The notes beneath the pieces were generated by a model. It was given only the letters and a program-made list of their open reading frames with translations. It made no database searches and was not told the DNA's origin. Positions 34,571 through 44,225 of a stretch of DNA of 64,000 bases are shown here, piece by piece. Position numbers and translations under genes: made by a program. This DNA comes from Octadecabacter sp. B2R22. GTDB lineage: Bacteria; Pseudomonadota; Alphaproteobacteria; Rhodobacterales; Rhodobacteraceae. The stretch spans positions 186,001 through 250,000 of the forward strand of contig NZ_JAHKQJ010000002.1 in assembly GCF_018861045.1 (NCBI RefSeq), read 5' to 3'. Position 1 is the stretch's first letter. Every line of letters begins with the position of its first letter.

Positions 34571-35024
34571 TTTGTTTCCTTTCTGTGCCCGTTTGGGCTG
34601 AGTGATTTGCCGTTCGTATATGTTGTACGTTCGGCGGTTTGATTTCTGTCGTTGCAGTGTTGTTCTGCGTTTCGATGAGATGAAACTGGGGCCAAAAACG
34701 GCGTTCGAAAACCCCGCCACTGTTCACGAAAAACTGAGCATTTCGTGTGGTGTCTCGCCCCTTGTAATCCAGAAAATGACCGCAATAGGGGCCCAAAGGC
34801 CGTGGGCGCACAGAGCGCCTGAGATGACTGTGCAGGAACGCACAGTTGTTTCTTTCAAACGTTCACGGTGACTAGGGTAACGCAAAAACGTGAGGTGGAA
34901 ATATTTCACACATCTCGCGCTGCGGTGAGAAATCTAACGATAAAACAACAGAATAGGGCCCGACAGACGGGTGAAATACGGACTAAATCTGAATGTGGTG
35001 TCTGGTTGTGCGTCGAGTCGCGAC
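34571..35024. other. Intergenic stretch of 454 bases
   Basis: Region upstream of the duplicated secreted genes and downstream of the universal stress gene. I see no coding gene: the short frames, such as one at 34724-34909 on the minus strand, lack ribosome-binding sites. It holds an inverted repeat at 34827-34846 and otherwise presumably the promoter and 5' leader of the duplicated genes. Confidence 0.6.
34827..34846. repeat. Inverted repeat in the intergenic stretch
   Basis: ACTGTGC, AGGAAC spacer, GCACAGT: perfect 7-base arms. On the plus strand it is followed by TGTTTCTTTC, so it could be a weak terminator on that strand; otherwise an operator or RNA hairpin of the leader. Confidence 0.4.
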
Positions 35025-35480
35025 TCAGGTAATCGCCTGAAGCCGCTCTTTTGACATCTCGCCGGGGACAATGGTCATCGGGATCGGCAATTCGCCCGCC
35101 TGTTTCGTCAAAGCAGAGATCAGAGGGCCCGGGCCCTTCTTACCAGTCGCAGCCCCAAGGACCAAAACACCGACTTCGGGGTCTTCGGCGATCTGCGCCA
35201 TGATTTCTTTGACGGGGACGCCTTCGCGGATGACCAATTCAGGGTCGACACCCTGTTTGTCGCGCATCCATTTGGCGAAGACTTCGAAATGAACCTCAAT
35301 GCGTTCGCGAGTTTCCGCACGCATCACTTCGCCCACGCCAATCCAGTGATTGAACTCATCTGGTGGAATGATCGACAGCACTTCGACACCACCGCCTGTT
35401 TTTGCCGCACGCATTGCGGCAAACCGCATGGCGTTCAAACATTCACGGCTGTCATCTAAGATCACGAGGAACTTGCGCAT
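35025..35480 (-). CDS. Universal stress protein family
   Basis: A 151-residue single-domain UspA-like protein. The start MRKFLVILDDSRECLNAMRFA and the C-terminal nucleotide-binding region GAATGKKGPGPLISAL (a variant of the G2xG9xGS/T motif) support ATP binding. ATG at 35480 is chosen over a long upstream extension because it begins the first beta strand. It stands alone with no visible stress-related neighbour. Confidence 0.87.
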   Translation of the reverse strand: MRKFLVILDDSRECLNAMRFAAMRAAKTGGGVEVLSIIPPDEFNHWIGVGEVMRAETRERIEVHFEVFAKWMRDKQGVDPELVIREGVPVKEIMAQIAEDPEVGVLVLGAATGKKGPGPLISALTKQAGELPIPMTIVPGEMSKERLQAIT

Positions 35481-35544
35481 GTGAGACTCCCTAAAGTCCG
35501 CTAACTTTGCAGGACGAATGGGCGTCGTGCAATCTCTATGTGAC

Positions 35545-36627
35545 TTAGGCGCGCCGTCCGCCCGCTGCCCGCCCGACACTGCGCAGGCAAATATTGCCAC
35601 ATTGTTGTGCGCCAAATACCAAGATCTGCATCACTAAAGCATAGATTGCCACGCCAGCACCAAGCGCCAGATCGCTAAGCCGCGCAGTCGCCCGCAGGAC
35701 GCGAGACTTGCCCAAAACCTCAAATGCGCCGCGGGTCTTTGGCCCTAACGCGTCCGTGACGCGTGCCAACTGGGCGGCCTCTTGTGCGTTATCGACATGT
35801 CGGACCAACGAAACGGCTTCTGCGACGGATGTATTATCAGCGACACGGCGCAGTGATCCGCCGATTTCAGTCAGCTCACCCAGTTTGGCACTGTTCACCA
35901 TATCCGCAGGGCCAATGCGCAAGGCTGCCAAATCACCCAGTCGATCCCATTTCACAGCGTCGCCCATCAATCCTGTCAGCCGCGCACTCAACGCGGGGCT
36001 TAACGTGCCCAACCGCCGCGCCATGCGCAAAACCGATGTGCCTGCTTTAATTGTGTAACTGCTGCCGCCCGTTGCAATCACTGCCCCCGTCGCGCCAAGC
36101 CCAACCAGCGCAAGCCCAACATCGAGCCGGTCAATGGTTTCACCGGCCACATAGTCCACACCCGCACGGCGCAAGGCGTTTACATCCCCCGCCGGCGTCA
36201 ATTCAAACGGCAAGGCACAGGCCCCGATCTGCGCCAAACTATCGCAACCCGTGATATCAACAGCGCAGGCACCACATCGAATTCCGCGTGCAAACAGCCC
36301 GTGTGTTGCTGCGTCGATCCCGATCATGTCTTCGACCATCGTTCTCGGCAGTACGACGCCGTGGTCATTTGCCAAGCCGACCAACACATCCATCTGGATC
36401 AGGTCTTCTTGGATGATCGCGTCCTGCACCCGCGGCAAAAGCCACGCCAAATCCACATCACGCGCCATCGCGCGGGTGAGGCGGGCTTCGATCTGGTCTG
36501 AAGTGCGCTCCACCAGCGGCGCGGCAAACGGAGATTGCTTCACCATCCAAAGCACGCAGACCAGCGTCAGCCCGAAAGGCAACAGCCGAAGCCCAAGGCT
36601 TAGAAAGGTCAGTACGCGCTGGATCAC
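35545..36627 (-). CDS. Conserved-looking membrane protein of unknown function
   Basis: A 360-residue protein beginning with GTG preceded by GAGGTGG. It has an N-terminal transmembrane helix (about 8-28), a long periplasmic or cytoplasmic middle region with a cysteine cluster (IRCGACAVDITGCD near 115-128), central hydrophobic segments (ALVGLGATGAVIATGG) and a C-terminal hydrophobic stretch. I recognise no domain. It is neighboured by the stress protein and by a possible structured RNA. Confidence 0.75.
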   Translation of the reverse strand: MIQRVLTFLSLGLRLLPFGLTLVCVLWMVKQSPFAAPLVERTSDQIEARLTRAMARDVDLAWLLPRVQDAIIQEDLIQMDVLVGLANDHGVVLPRTMVEDMIGIDAATHGLFARGIRCGACAVDITGCDSLAQIGACALPFELTPAGDVNALRRAGVDYVAGETIDRLDVGLALVGLGATGAVIATGGSSYTIKAGTSVLRMARRLGTLSPALSARLTGLMGDAVKWDRLGDLAALRIGPADMVNSAKLGELTEIGGSLRRVADNTSVAEAVSLVRHVDNAQEAAQLARVTDALGPKTRGAFEVLGKSRVLRATARLSDLALGAGVAIYALVMQILVFGAQQCGNICLRSVGRAAGGRRA

Positions 36628-36749
36628 AGCCCACCTCGCGCCTGTGCAAACTGATCTGTTGTATCAGGGTGTTTGATTGTCGTCATTTCGCGCTCACCTC
36701 AGACGGCGAACCTAGCACCGCGCCAAACACGCTCCAACACCTCACAGCG

Positions 36750-36905
36750 AAAAACGCCCGAACCGCTGGGGGCGGATCGGGCGAAGATGGAAATGTCAGC
36801 AGGGACACGCCGACATAATGGGCCCTGAGGGGCAGGGCGGCAGTGAAGTTGTCAGGCGGACCAAGCTGCACCGCACAGATCAATCTTTGGGGCGATTCTG
36901 AATCA
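36750..36905 (-). ncRNA. Candidate structured RNA or long 3' UTR
   Basis: A 281-base gap holds a series of hairpins ending in a rho-independent terminator on the minus strand: GCCCTG/CAGGGC (36822-36838), ATGTC/GACAT (36793-36816), then a strong two-part stem CGCCCGA with inner CCGC (36755-36783) followed by TTTTTCGC. It could be an independent small RNA or the structured 3' end of the VOC gene transcript. No coding frame fits well. Confidence 0.4.
36755..36783 (-). terminator. Rho-independent terminator
   Basis: Outer stem CGCCCGA paired with TCGGGCG and inner stem CCGC with GCGG, followed on the minus strand by TTTTTCGC. It ends transcription coming from the VOC gene at 36909 or from a small RNA in between. 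Confidence 0.8.
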
Positions 36906-36908
36906 GTT

Positions 36909-37415
36909 TCATGACAGCTCGCTTGCGGTCTTGCCCTCGGCGATCAACGCCGCCACATCCAGACGGCTATTATTCATCGCGAGTGTGCCGTCTTCATCGC
37001 GGGGGTAATCGGCGGCGTCACGGTCTACATAAAGTTCAACACCATTTCCATCGGGGTCACGGAGATAGACAGCTTCGCTTACTCCGTGGTCAGCAGCACC
37101 TTCTAAAGAAACGCCAGCGTCCATGATGCGGTCAATGGCTTGGCCTAGGCGCGCGCGGGACGGGTAAAGAAATGCGCTGTGGTACAGGCCGGTATGCCCT
37201 GCGGGCGGAGGCGTAGCCCCCGCGCTTTCCCATGTGTTCAGCCCGATATGGTGGTGATAGCCGCCCGCACCAAGAAACGCAGCCCCGTCGCCATAGCGCT
37301 GCGTCACTTCAAACCCCAACAAGCCCGCATAGAACGCGATCGAACGTTCAAGGTCAGCAACTTTCAAGTGGATGTGCCCGACGAGCGGGGTTTGATTGGG
37401 TAAAGGTATGGTCAT
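36909..37415 (-). CDS. VOC-family (glyoxalase/dioxygenase superfamily) protein
   Basis: A 168-residue vicinal-oxygen-chelate protein. The first module is GHIHLKVADLERSIAFYAGLLGFEV, with AGGYHHHIGLNTW supplying metal-type histidines; the second half has YHSAFLYPSR and RDPDGNGVELYVDRD, which resembles catechol 2,3-dioxygenase-like proteins. Substrate unknown. The ribosome-binding site lies in the loop of a small hairpin (37416-37432). Confidence 0.88.
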   Translation of the reverse strand: MTIPLPNQTPLVGHIHLKVADLERSIAFYAGLLGFEVTQRYGDGAAFLGAGGYHHHIGLNTWESAGATPPPAGHTGLYHSAFLYPSRARLGQAIDRIMDAGVSLEGAADHGVSEAVYLRDPDGNGVELYVDRDAADYPRDEDGTLAMNNSRLDVAALIAEGKTASELS

Positions 37416-37432
37416 GGTGAAGTCCTTTCACC
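37416..37432 (-). repeat. Small hairpin holding a ribosome-binding site
   Basis: GGTGAA, 5-base loop, TTCACC directly before the VOC gene start. On the minus strand the loop contains AAGGA of the Shine-Dalgarno. It may modulate translation or be chance. Confidence 0.35.
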
Positions 37433-37537
37433 ATCCAAGCTAGTTGCGTGTGCAAGTTAACAGTAGTCCCGTTTCCGCGCAGAAGCTCTGCAGATTTGCA
37501 CAGCTACATTAAAGCGGGCCCAAGCCGGATCAAACGT

Positions 37538-38554
37538 TTAGCGGAGCAACCCGACAATATCGTAGGTCTTGTCCAAGATCGGTGTCGCAATTTCGCGCGC
37601 GCGCTCTGCACCGCGCGCCAGCTTGCGATCAATCTCGGCTGGATCATCCATCAAGCGTTTCATCTCGTCTGAAATCGGGGCCAGTTTTGCCACAGCCAAA
37701 TCGGCCAATGCCGGCTTGAATTTACCCCAGCCCGCGCCAGCGTACTCAGCAACAACAGCTTCTGCCGAAATGTCCGCCAACCCAGAGTAAATATCGACAA
37801 GGTTCTTCGCCTCGGGGCGTCCGTTCAGGCCGTCAAACGTTTCAGGAATACCGTCAGGGTCCGTCTTCGCCTTCTTGAATTTTTTAGCGATGGTGTCGGC
37901 ATCATCGAGCATATTGATGCGTTCCATGTCGCTTTCGCCAGACTTGGACATCTTCTTGGTGCCGTCGCGCAGGTTCATCACGCGCGTTCCGGGGCCTTCG
38001 ATCACAGGTTCCGTCACCGGAAAGAAATCCACGCCGAAATCATTGTTGAATTTGTTGGCGATGTCGCGCGTTAGTTCGACATGCTGCTTTTGGTCTTCGC
38101 CAACAGGCACATGAGTCGCGTGATACAATAGAATGTCAGCCGCCATGAGTGACGGGTAAGCATATAAACCAAGCGACGCTTTCTCGGCGTTCTTGCCAGC
38201 TTTGTCTTTGAACTGGGTCATCCGGTTCATCCAACCCAGACGCGCAACGCAGTTGAAAATCCACGCAAGCTGCGTGTGCTCTGGCACTTGGGATTGATTG
38301 AATAGGATCGACTTTTCAGGGTCGATGCCACTGGCCAACATACCGGCCGCGATTTCGCGTGTGCCAGCCTTTAGGCCCGCCGGATCCTGCCAAACAGTGA
38401 TCGCATGCAGATCAACGGCGCAATAGATCGTCTCGGTCTCGCCATCTTGCATATCGACCCAGCGTTTGATCGCGCCCAGATAGTTGCCAAGCGTCAAGCC
38501 GCCAGACGGTTTGATGCCGGAAAAGACGCGCGGGGTGAATGTGCTATCGGTCAT
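37538..38554 (-). CDS. trpS: Tryptophanyl-tRNA synthetase
   Basis: Class I aminoacyl-tRNA synthetase charging tRNA-Trp. It has 338 residues, normal for bacterial TrpRS. It shows [16 protein letters not shown] in place of the HIGH motif (TLGN), [15 protein letters not shown], and KKMSKSGES as the KMSKS loop. It is divergent from the rhomboid-like gene at 38636. Here it is followed by the VOC gene in the same direction. Confidence 0.97.
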   Translation of the reverse strand: MTDSTFTPRVFSGIKPSGGLTLGNYLGAIKRWVDMQDGETETIYCAVDLHAITVWQDPAGLKAGTREIAAGMLASGIDPEKSILFNQSQVPEHTQLAWIFNCVARLGWMNRMTQFKDKAGKNAEKASLGLYAYPSLMAADILLYHATHVPVGEDQKQHVELTRDIANKFNNDFGVDFFPVTEPVIEGPGTRVMNLRDGTKKMSKSGESDMERINMLDDADTIAKKFKKAKTDPDGIPETFDGLNGRPEAKNLVDIYSGLADISAEAVVAEYAGAGWGKFKPALADLAVAKLAPISDEMKRLMDDPAEIDRKLARGAERAREIATPILDKTYDIVGLLR

Positions 38555-38635
38555 GGATCGATCCTAAGCCTAGATTTATCAGTTCCCCTCGCTTACCCAT
38601 GCCCCTGAACATCGTCAACCGGAGTGAGCGACCAG

Positions 38636-39343
38636 ATGCACGACACAGACCACTCAGAATCCGAGTACCGCGAAGAAAACCCGTTCAATTCGGTGCCGTG
38701 GGTTCCGTTGCTGTTGGTCTTGGTGATCGCGGGTGTCGAACTGACGTTGACCGCCGCCGCAAACGGATTGGTCGGCGGCGCACAAGGGGTGGGTTGGCGC
38801 GCAGCCGTTTTCGGTGAGTTGCAATTCTATCCAGAGCTGATGACGCAAATCTTTGAACGCGGGCGTGGATCGTTCGATTATTTCAAACGCTTCGTGACCT
38901 ACCCGTTTGTGCATGGCGGCTTTACCCACGCGCTGTGGGCTTGCGTTCTGCTTTTGGCGCTGGGCAAATTTGTGGGCGAGGTGTTCCGCCCCCTAGCTTT
39001 CCTGATCCTGTTTTTCGTCAGCACCATCTTTGGCGCGGCGGCCTACGGGGTCTTGGCATGGGAAAACACGCAACTCATCGGTGCCTATCCGGGCGTCTAC
39101 GGGCTGATCGGTGCTTATACCTATTTGATGTGGCTGACCCTTGGACAGATGGGCGAAAACCAACTGAAGGCGTTCCAACTGATCGCTGTCCTGCTGGGCC
39201 TTTTGCTGGTCTATTCCATGATCTTTGGATCATCACCGACATGGATCGCCGAAGTTGCTGGCTTTATTGTAGGGCTTTTTGTGGCGCCTGTTCTTGCCCC
39301 GGGGGGCTGGCGGGCCTTCGTCAATCGTATGCGCAAAAGGTAA
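38636..39343 (+). CDS. Rhomboid-family membrane protein lacking catalytic residues
   Basis: A 235-residue polytopic membrane protein with the rhomboid pattern: TYPFVHGGFTHALW (88-101) at the second helix and LIGAYPGVYGLIGAYTY around the fourth. The catalytic GxSG is GVYG (153-156), so serine is tyrosine; the helix-6 histidine position is AEVAGF (205-210); and the oxyanion asparagine is alanine. It is therefore probably a pseudoprotease, like iRhom or derlins in concept. Start ATG 38636 is preferred to GTG 38624 because the GGAG site is correctly spaced only for the former. Confidence 0.8.
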   Translation: MHDTDHSESEYREENPFNSVPWVPLLLVLVIAGVELTLTAAANGLVGGAQGVGWRAAVFGELQFYPELMTQIFERGRGSFDYFKRFVTYPFVHGGFTHALWACVLLLALGKFVGEVFRPLAFLILFFVSTIFGAAAYGVLAWENTQLIGAYPGVYGLIGAYTYLMWLTLGQMGENQLKAFQLIAVLLGLLLVYSMIFGSSPTWIAEVAGFIVGLFVAPVLAPGGWRAFVNRMRKR

Positions 39344-39348
39344 CTGAT

Positions 39349-39747
39349 ATGGCTTTCACTTCAGGACTTAATCACCTCGGCCTAACCGTGCGCGATCTCA
39401 ACGCGACGACGGATTTCTTTGCCGATGTGCTCGGATGGGAGGTCACCGCCCGCGATGACAGCTACCCGCGCACGACCGTGACAGACGGCAATTTGCGATT
39501 GACCCTCTGGCAGGTGCAAATCGACGATCCTGTTCCGTTTGATCGCAAGACGGCCCTTGGGCTGCATCACCTCGCACTCGAAGTAGCGGATCAGGCCACG
39601 CTCACGACGCTCGCCGCGACGTTGTCAGCCCATCCTGATGTGGTGGTCGAATTCATGCCCGAACCCATGGGCGCAGGCCCGCGCCAACATATGATGTTCG
39701 CAGAACCGGGTGGATTGCGGATTGAGCTGCTTTGGGCGGGCGTTTAG
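39349..39747 (+). CDS. VOC-family (glyoxalase-like) protein
   Basis: A 132-residue single VOC module: LNHLGLTVRDLNATTDFFADVLGWEV, then LGLHHLALEVAD and a C-terminal PGGLRIELLW. Metal-type histidines and the terminal glutamate are present. It follows the rhomboid-like gene after 5 bases and is probably cotranscribed. It converges on murJ with a 4-base overlap. Substrate unknown. Confidence 0.87.
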   Translation: MAFTSGLNHLGLTVRDLNATTDFFADVLGWEVTARDDSYPRTTVTDGNLRLTLWQVQIDDPVPFDRKTALGLHHLALEVADQATLTTLAATLSAHPDVVVEFMPEPMGAGPRQHMMFAEPGGLRIELLWAGV

Positions 39748-41309
39748 CCGCGTCGCATTGCGGCCTTGAACTCTGCCATCCGGAACGCGCCTAGAAGTTG
39801 GCCAAACCCGAAATAGCTGACGATACCTAAGATCACCACAAACGCGAGTGCTGCGTAGCGCACGCCGGGCATGCCCAGTGCGGGTCCGACCAGTAGAACG
39901 GTAACAATCAGCACAGCCCCCATCAAGACGGACGCAAGAACGATCCGCCAGATGCGAGTCTTGAAGCGACGATCAAACCGCGCAGCGTCGCCCATATCGC
40001 GGCTGCCACGCCACAGTAGCCAAACCATGACCCAACCGGCCAAAGTTGTCGCGACCGCTGCCGCGATAAATCCGATGTAGAACGACAGCCCGATTGCGAC
40101 GACTGCATTCACAACCATCGCAACGGCAGCAAAATAGAACGGGCGTTTGGTGTCTTCGCGCGCAAAGAACAACGGCTGCAAGGATTTCTGCAATACAAAC
40201 GCCGGAAGGCCCGCGCCATACACAGACACCGCAAGGGCAGTGGCGGCTGCATCGTCACTGTCAAAAGCGCCGCGTTCAAACAGCACGCTGACCAGCGGCA
40301 GCGGGATGACGATCAAGGCGATGGCAGCAGGGATTGTCAGGGCCAGCGCCAGTTCAGACGCACGGTTAAACGCATCGCGCCCTCCGGCCTCGTCGCCAGC
40401 AGCAAGGCGTCGGCTGAGGTCCGGCAACAGCACAACGCCCAGCGCGATCGCGACCACGCCCAACGGCAGTTGATACAAACGGTCCGCATAGGACAGCCAC
40501 GCGATTGCACCGTCATAAAAACTCGCCACTTGGCGGCCGACCAGCAGGTTAATCTGCACCACGCCGCCCGCAAGCATGGCAGGGGCCGCGATGATCGCCA
40601 GCTGTTTGATTTCGGGTGTCAGGCGGGGCAGGCGCGGTGTTAGCGTGAACCCAGCGCGATGCGCAGCCCACCAGACCAGCGCCAATTGCGCGACACCAGC
40701 AACCGCCACGCCCCATGCAAGGTGAATACCAATCCAGAATTGTTCCTCGCCGGGTGTACATTTGCACCCTTGAGCGCCGATCCACACGGCGCCAATCAAG
40801 ATGATATTCAGCAACACTGGCGCAGCGGCCGCGGCTGCAAACCTACCCGACGCGTTCAACACGCCTGACGTCAGTGCCGCCAAGGAAATGAACAGTATGT
40901 AAACAAAGGTGATCCGCCCCAAATAGACAGCCAGTTCCAGCCGTTCGTCCACGGCAAACCCGCTGGCCATCATCAAGACCAAATAGGGCATGAAGATATG
41001 GGCCAATACAGTCAGTACGATCAGAATCGTCGCAAGTCCCGCAAAAGCGTCGCGCGCAAAACTGGCGGCATCTTCGCCTTTTTCCAGCTTCTTTGAAAAC
41101 ATAGGCACAAAGGCCATGTTGAACGCGCCTTCGGCAAAGAAACGGCGGAACATATTGGGCAGCGCAAAGGCGATCAGGAATGCCTCTGCGACGGGGCCTG
41201 CGCCCAAGAAACCTGCAATCAGGATGTCACGTACAAAGCCCAAGACGCGGCTCAGCAGCGTCCAGACACCAACGGTCAAAAAGCCGGAGATAAGGCGGAT
41301 AGGTTTCAC
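39744..41309 (-). CDS. murJ: Lipid II flippase MurJ
   Basis: Peptidoglycan precursor flippase (MviN), 521 residues with about 14 transmembrane helices, moving lipid II across the inner membrane. It shows the N-terminal GFLTVGVWTLLSRVLGFVRD, the RRFFAEGAFNMAFVPMF motif and central-cavity arginines expected of MurJ. It is next to glnD in the same direction; this pairing is frequent in alphaproteobacteria. Confidence 0.95.
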   Translation of the reverse strand: MKPIRLISGFLTVGVWTLLSRVLGFVRDILIAGFLGAGPVAEAFLIAFALPNMFRRFFAEGAFNMAFVPMFSKKLEKGEDAASFARDAFAGLATILIVLTVLAHIFMPYLVLMMASGFAVDERLELAVYLGRITFVYILFISLAALTSGVLNASGRFAAAAAAPVLLNIILIGAVWIGAQGCKCTPGEEQFWIGIHLAWGVAVAGVAQLALVWWAAHRAGFTLTPRLPRLTPEIKQLAIIAAPAMLAGGVVQINLLVGRQVASFYDGAIAWLSYADRLYQLPLGVVAIALGVVLLPDLSRRLAAGDEAGGRDAFNRASELALALTIPAAIALIVIPLPLVSVLFERGAFDSDDAAATALAVSVYGAGLPAFVLQKSLQPLFFAREDTKRPFYFAAVAMVVNAVVAIGLSFYIGFIAAAVATTLAGWVMVWLLWRGSRDMGDAARFDRRFKTRIWRIVLASVLMGAVLIVTVLLVGPALGMPGVRYAALAFVVILGIVSYFGFGQLLGAFRMAEFKAAMRRG

Positions 41310-41387
41310 GGGGTCACTGCTCGGTTCATTCTTGTTGCCGTCCTTCTAATGAAAAGGGCCCCTGAACTCTATGGAGAACTTGTGCAG

Positions 41388-44225
41388 CTAGGCCCGCGCC
41401 CGTTTCGTTCCCTGATCAATGGCCTCGCGGAGGCGGCGCTCCAAGGCCTGCTGCTTGTGCTCGGCGTTGAATTTTAGTCCGAACATGTCCTTCACATAGA
41501 AGGTGTCCACCACCTGTTCGCCATAAGTCGCGATGACCGCGCTTGCGATATAAATGTTGGCCGCCGCGAGCGTGCGGGTCAGGTCAAACAACAGACCGGG
41601 GCGATCGCGGGTATCGACTTCGATGATGGTGTAAATCTCGGACCCATCGTTGTCGAAGGTGATCGAGGTCTGAACACGGAACGCTTTCTCACGTTTTTTG
41701 AACTTGTCCTTATCGGCCAAGGCCGTCCCCGCGATGACATCCCCGTGCAGGGTCTTTTCGATCATGGTGCGCAGACGCGGCAGGCGGGATTCCTCATAGG
41801 GGTGGCCATCGCTGTCCTGAATCCAGAACGCAGCCGTTGCAAAGCCGTCTTTGGACGTGAACGTCCGTGCATCCACCACGTTCGCCCCCACAAGGGACAA
41901 CGCGCCACACATACGGCTAAAGATACCCGGATGATCGGCCATGGCGAAACACACACGCGTCGCATCACGGTCGTCATCCGGTGTGAGGTCGATGCGGACC
42001 TCATCGTTTCCAATCCCGCGCAGCAGCCCCGCGAAATCGACGTGCGCTGTTACATGCAAACCCTGCCAATACGGCGGGTAGTGGCGCGCAATCTCTTTGC
42101 GGATGGATTTGTCATCCCAATCGTACCCGTCTTGCTCAAGCAAGGCGGCGCGCAGGTTCTTGCGGGCCTCGGTGCCGCGCTCTTCGCGGTTCAGGGCTTC
42201 CATACCGTTTTCGAGCGCATAACGGGTCTGGCGATAAAGCGCCCGTATCAGAACGGCTTTCCAATTGTTCCACGTGTTCGGGCCAACGCCACGAATGTCA
42301 CACACCGTCAGAACACACAGCAGATCAAGCCGCTCAACAGTTTTTACTGCCTTAGCAAAATCACGCACTGTGCGCGGATCGGCGATGTCGCGTTTCTGCG
42401 CCATGTCCGACATCAGCAAGTGATATCGCACCAACCATTCAACGGTTTCGCATTCCTTCTTGGAGAGACCAAGCCGTGGGGCAACCTTGCGGACAATCTT
42501 TGCACCAAGGATCGAGTGATCCTCATCACGGCCTTTGCCGATGTCATGCAGAAGCAACGCTACATAAAGAACTTTGCGGTTGATGCCGTCTTTGATGATG
42601 GAAGCCGACACAGGCAGTTCTTCGTCAAGTTCAGCGCGTTCGATTTGCGCCAGATGGCTGATGACTTGAATCGTATGCTCGTCCACAGTGTAGTGGTGAT
42701 ACATGTTGAACTGCATCATTGCGACGATAGCTTCGAATTCAGGGATAAACGCCCCCAGCACGCCAAGTTCGTTCATGCGACGCAGCGCCCGTTCGGGATT
42801 GCCGTGTTTCAACATCAGATCAAGGAAAATGCGACGCGCTTCTTTGTTGTTGCGCATGGTGTCGTCGATTAAATGCAGGTTCGACTTGATCAAACGCATG
42901 GCTTCGGGGTGGATCAACGTCCCTGTGCGCAAGGCTTCTTCAAAGATCCGCAACAGGTTAAGCGGGTCTTCCAGAAAGGCGTTCGGTTTTTCAACGGTCA
43001 GACGGTTCTGTTTGATCGCATAAGGCGCTTTGGCCTTTTTGCTGCGGCCAAACAGGCGCTGCAACATCGGTTCGGCTTTAAGGTGGGCTGCTTCTTGGGC
43101 GGTTAGGAAGATGCGCGTCAAATCACCAACGTTGGTCGCGTGGCGAAAGTAGTCTTGCATGAAGTGTTCCACCGCACGGCGTCCACCTTTGTCGGTGTAT
43201 CCCATGCGCTCGGCGACCTCGACTTGCATGTCAAATGTCAGCTGGTCGGCGGCGCGGCCTGAGATCAAATGGAGATGACAACGCACGGCCCACAAAAACT
43301 CATGGGCGGCTTTGAACTCTTCATATTCATCTTGCGTAAAGACCTTGTGCTCAACCAGCTCGGAAGCGTTCTTGGCGCCATAGATGTACTTGCCGATCCA
43401 ATACAGCGACTGCAGATCACGCAGCCCGCCTTTGCCCTCTTTGACATTGGGCTCGACCATGTAACGCTGGCCGCCTTGCTTGCGGTGCCGCTCTTCGCGT
43501 TCTTCGAGTTTGGCTTCGATGAAATCAGGGATCGTCTGGGAGAACAGCTCGTTGCGCAGTCGTTCCGTCAGCTCTTGGGCCAAGCTTTCGTCACCAGCCA
43601 AATACCGCTCTTCCACGAGGCTGGTGCGGATGGTGTAATCTTCGCGTGCAAGGCGCAGGCAGTCTTTGACGGTGCGGCTGGCGTGGCCAACTTTCAGGCG
43701 CAAATCCCACAGCACGTAGAGCATGCTTTCGATCAGGCTTTCGGCCCATGGGGTCAGTTTGTACGGCGCAAGAAACAGCAAATCCACGTCAGAATGCGGA
43801 GCCATTTCGCCACGACCAGACCCGCCAACTGCAATCAACGCCAGACGCTCGCCGTCGGTTGGGATGGGGTTGGGGTGCAGGTGTGATTTGGCGAGCGTGA
43901 ACACTTCGATGACGATACAATCTGTCAGCCACGCATAGGCTCGCGTGGTCGGGCCCGCGGTAAAAGGTGACTTAGAAAAAGCGTCTGCAATGGTGTCCTG
44001 TCCAGCCGCAAGCGCGTCTTTCAGGACCGGAACGATGGCGGCCCGTTTCTGTGCGCCCTCAGATCCGGCCGCATCAAGTGCTGCCACAAGGTCGCGATAC
44101 AAAATTGCGCGGTCAAGAATTTCAACAGCAGGACAGATAAGGTCGTAAGGCGCCGCAGTGTCGTGTGCAACGGCGCCCGTTAAATCAAGATCCACCACGG
44201 CCGAACGCCAATGGGGCAGGATCAA
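41388..44225 (-). CDS. glnD: PII uridylyltransferase / uridylyl-removing enzyme
   Basis: Nitrogen sensor GlnD (945 residues) that uridylylates or deuridylylates PII proteins according to glutamine. Domains in order: nucleotidyltransferase (GGSGRGEMAPHSDVDLL, 134-150), linker, HD hydrolase (LLHDIGKGRDEDH near 555), and two C-terminal ACT domains (VCFAMADHPGIFSRM and IIEVDTRDRPGLLFDL). The 44225 start is TTG and overlaps the upstream gene by 41 bases; GTG codons at 44195 or 44192 are alternatives, so the exact N-terminus is uncertain. Confidence 0.96.
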   Translation of the reverse strand: MILPHWRSAVVDLDLTGAVAHDTAAPYDLICPAVEILDRAILYRDLVAALDAAGSEGAQKRAAIVPVLKDALAAGQDTIADAFSKSPFTAGPTTRAYAWLTDCIVIEVFTLAKSHLHPNPIPTDGERLALIAVGGSGRGEMAPHSDVDLLFLAPYKLTPWAESLIESMLYVLWDLRLKVGHASRTVKDCLRLAREDYTIRTSLVEERYLAGDESLAQELTERLRNELFSQTIPDFIEAKLEEREERHRKQGGQRYMVEPNVKEGKGGLRDLQSLYWIGKYIYGAKNASELVEHKVFTQDEYEEFKAAHEFLWAVRCHLHLISGRAADQLTFDMQVEVAERMGYTDKGGRRAVEHFMQDYFRHATNVGDLTRIFLTAQEAAHLKAEPMLQRLFGRSKKAKAPYAIKQNRLTVEKPNAFLEDPLNLLRIFEEALRTGTLIHPEAMRLIKSNLHLIDDTMRNNKEARRIFLDLMLKHGNPERALRRMNELGVLGAFIPEFEAIVAMMQFNMYHHYTVDEHTIQVISHLAQIERAELDEELPVSASIIKDGINRKVLYVALLLHDIGKGRDEDHSILGAKIVRKVAPRLGLSKKECETVEWLVRYHLLMSDMAQKRDIADPRTVRDFAKAVKTVERLDLLCVLTVCDIRGVGPNTWNNWKAVLIRALYRQTRYALENGMEALNREERGTEARKNLRAALLEQDGYDWDDKSIRKEIARHYPPYWQGLHVTAHVDFAGLLRGIGNDEVRIDLTPDDDRDATRVCFAMADHPGIFSRMCGALSLVGANVVDARTFTSKDGFATAAFWIQDSDGHPYEESRLPRLRTMIEKTLHGDVIAGTALADKDKFKKREKAFRVQTSITFDNDGSEIYTIIEVDTRDRPGLLFDLTRTLAAANIYIASAVIATYGEQVVDTFYVKDMFGLKFNAEHKQQALERRLREAIDQGTKRARA

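Noticed and set aside
34724-34909. 61-codon minus-strand frame upstream of the duplicated secreted genes
   Set aside because: No ribosome-binding site and an unusual composition; the region is better read as a leader.
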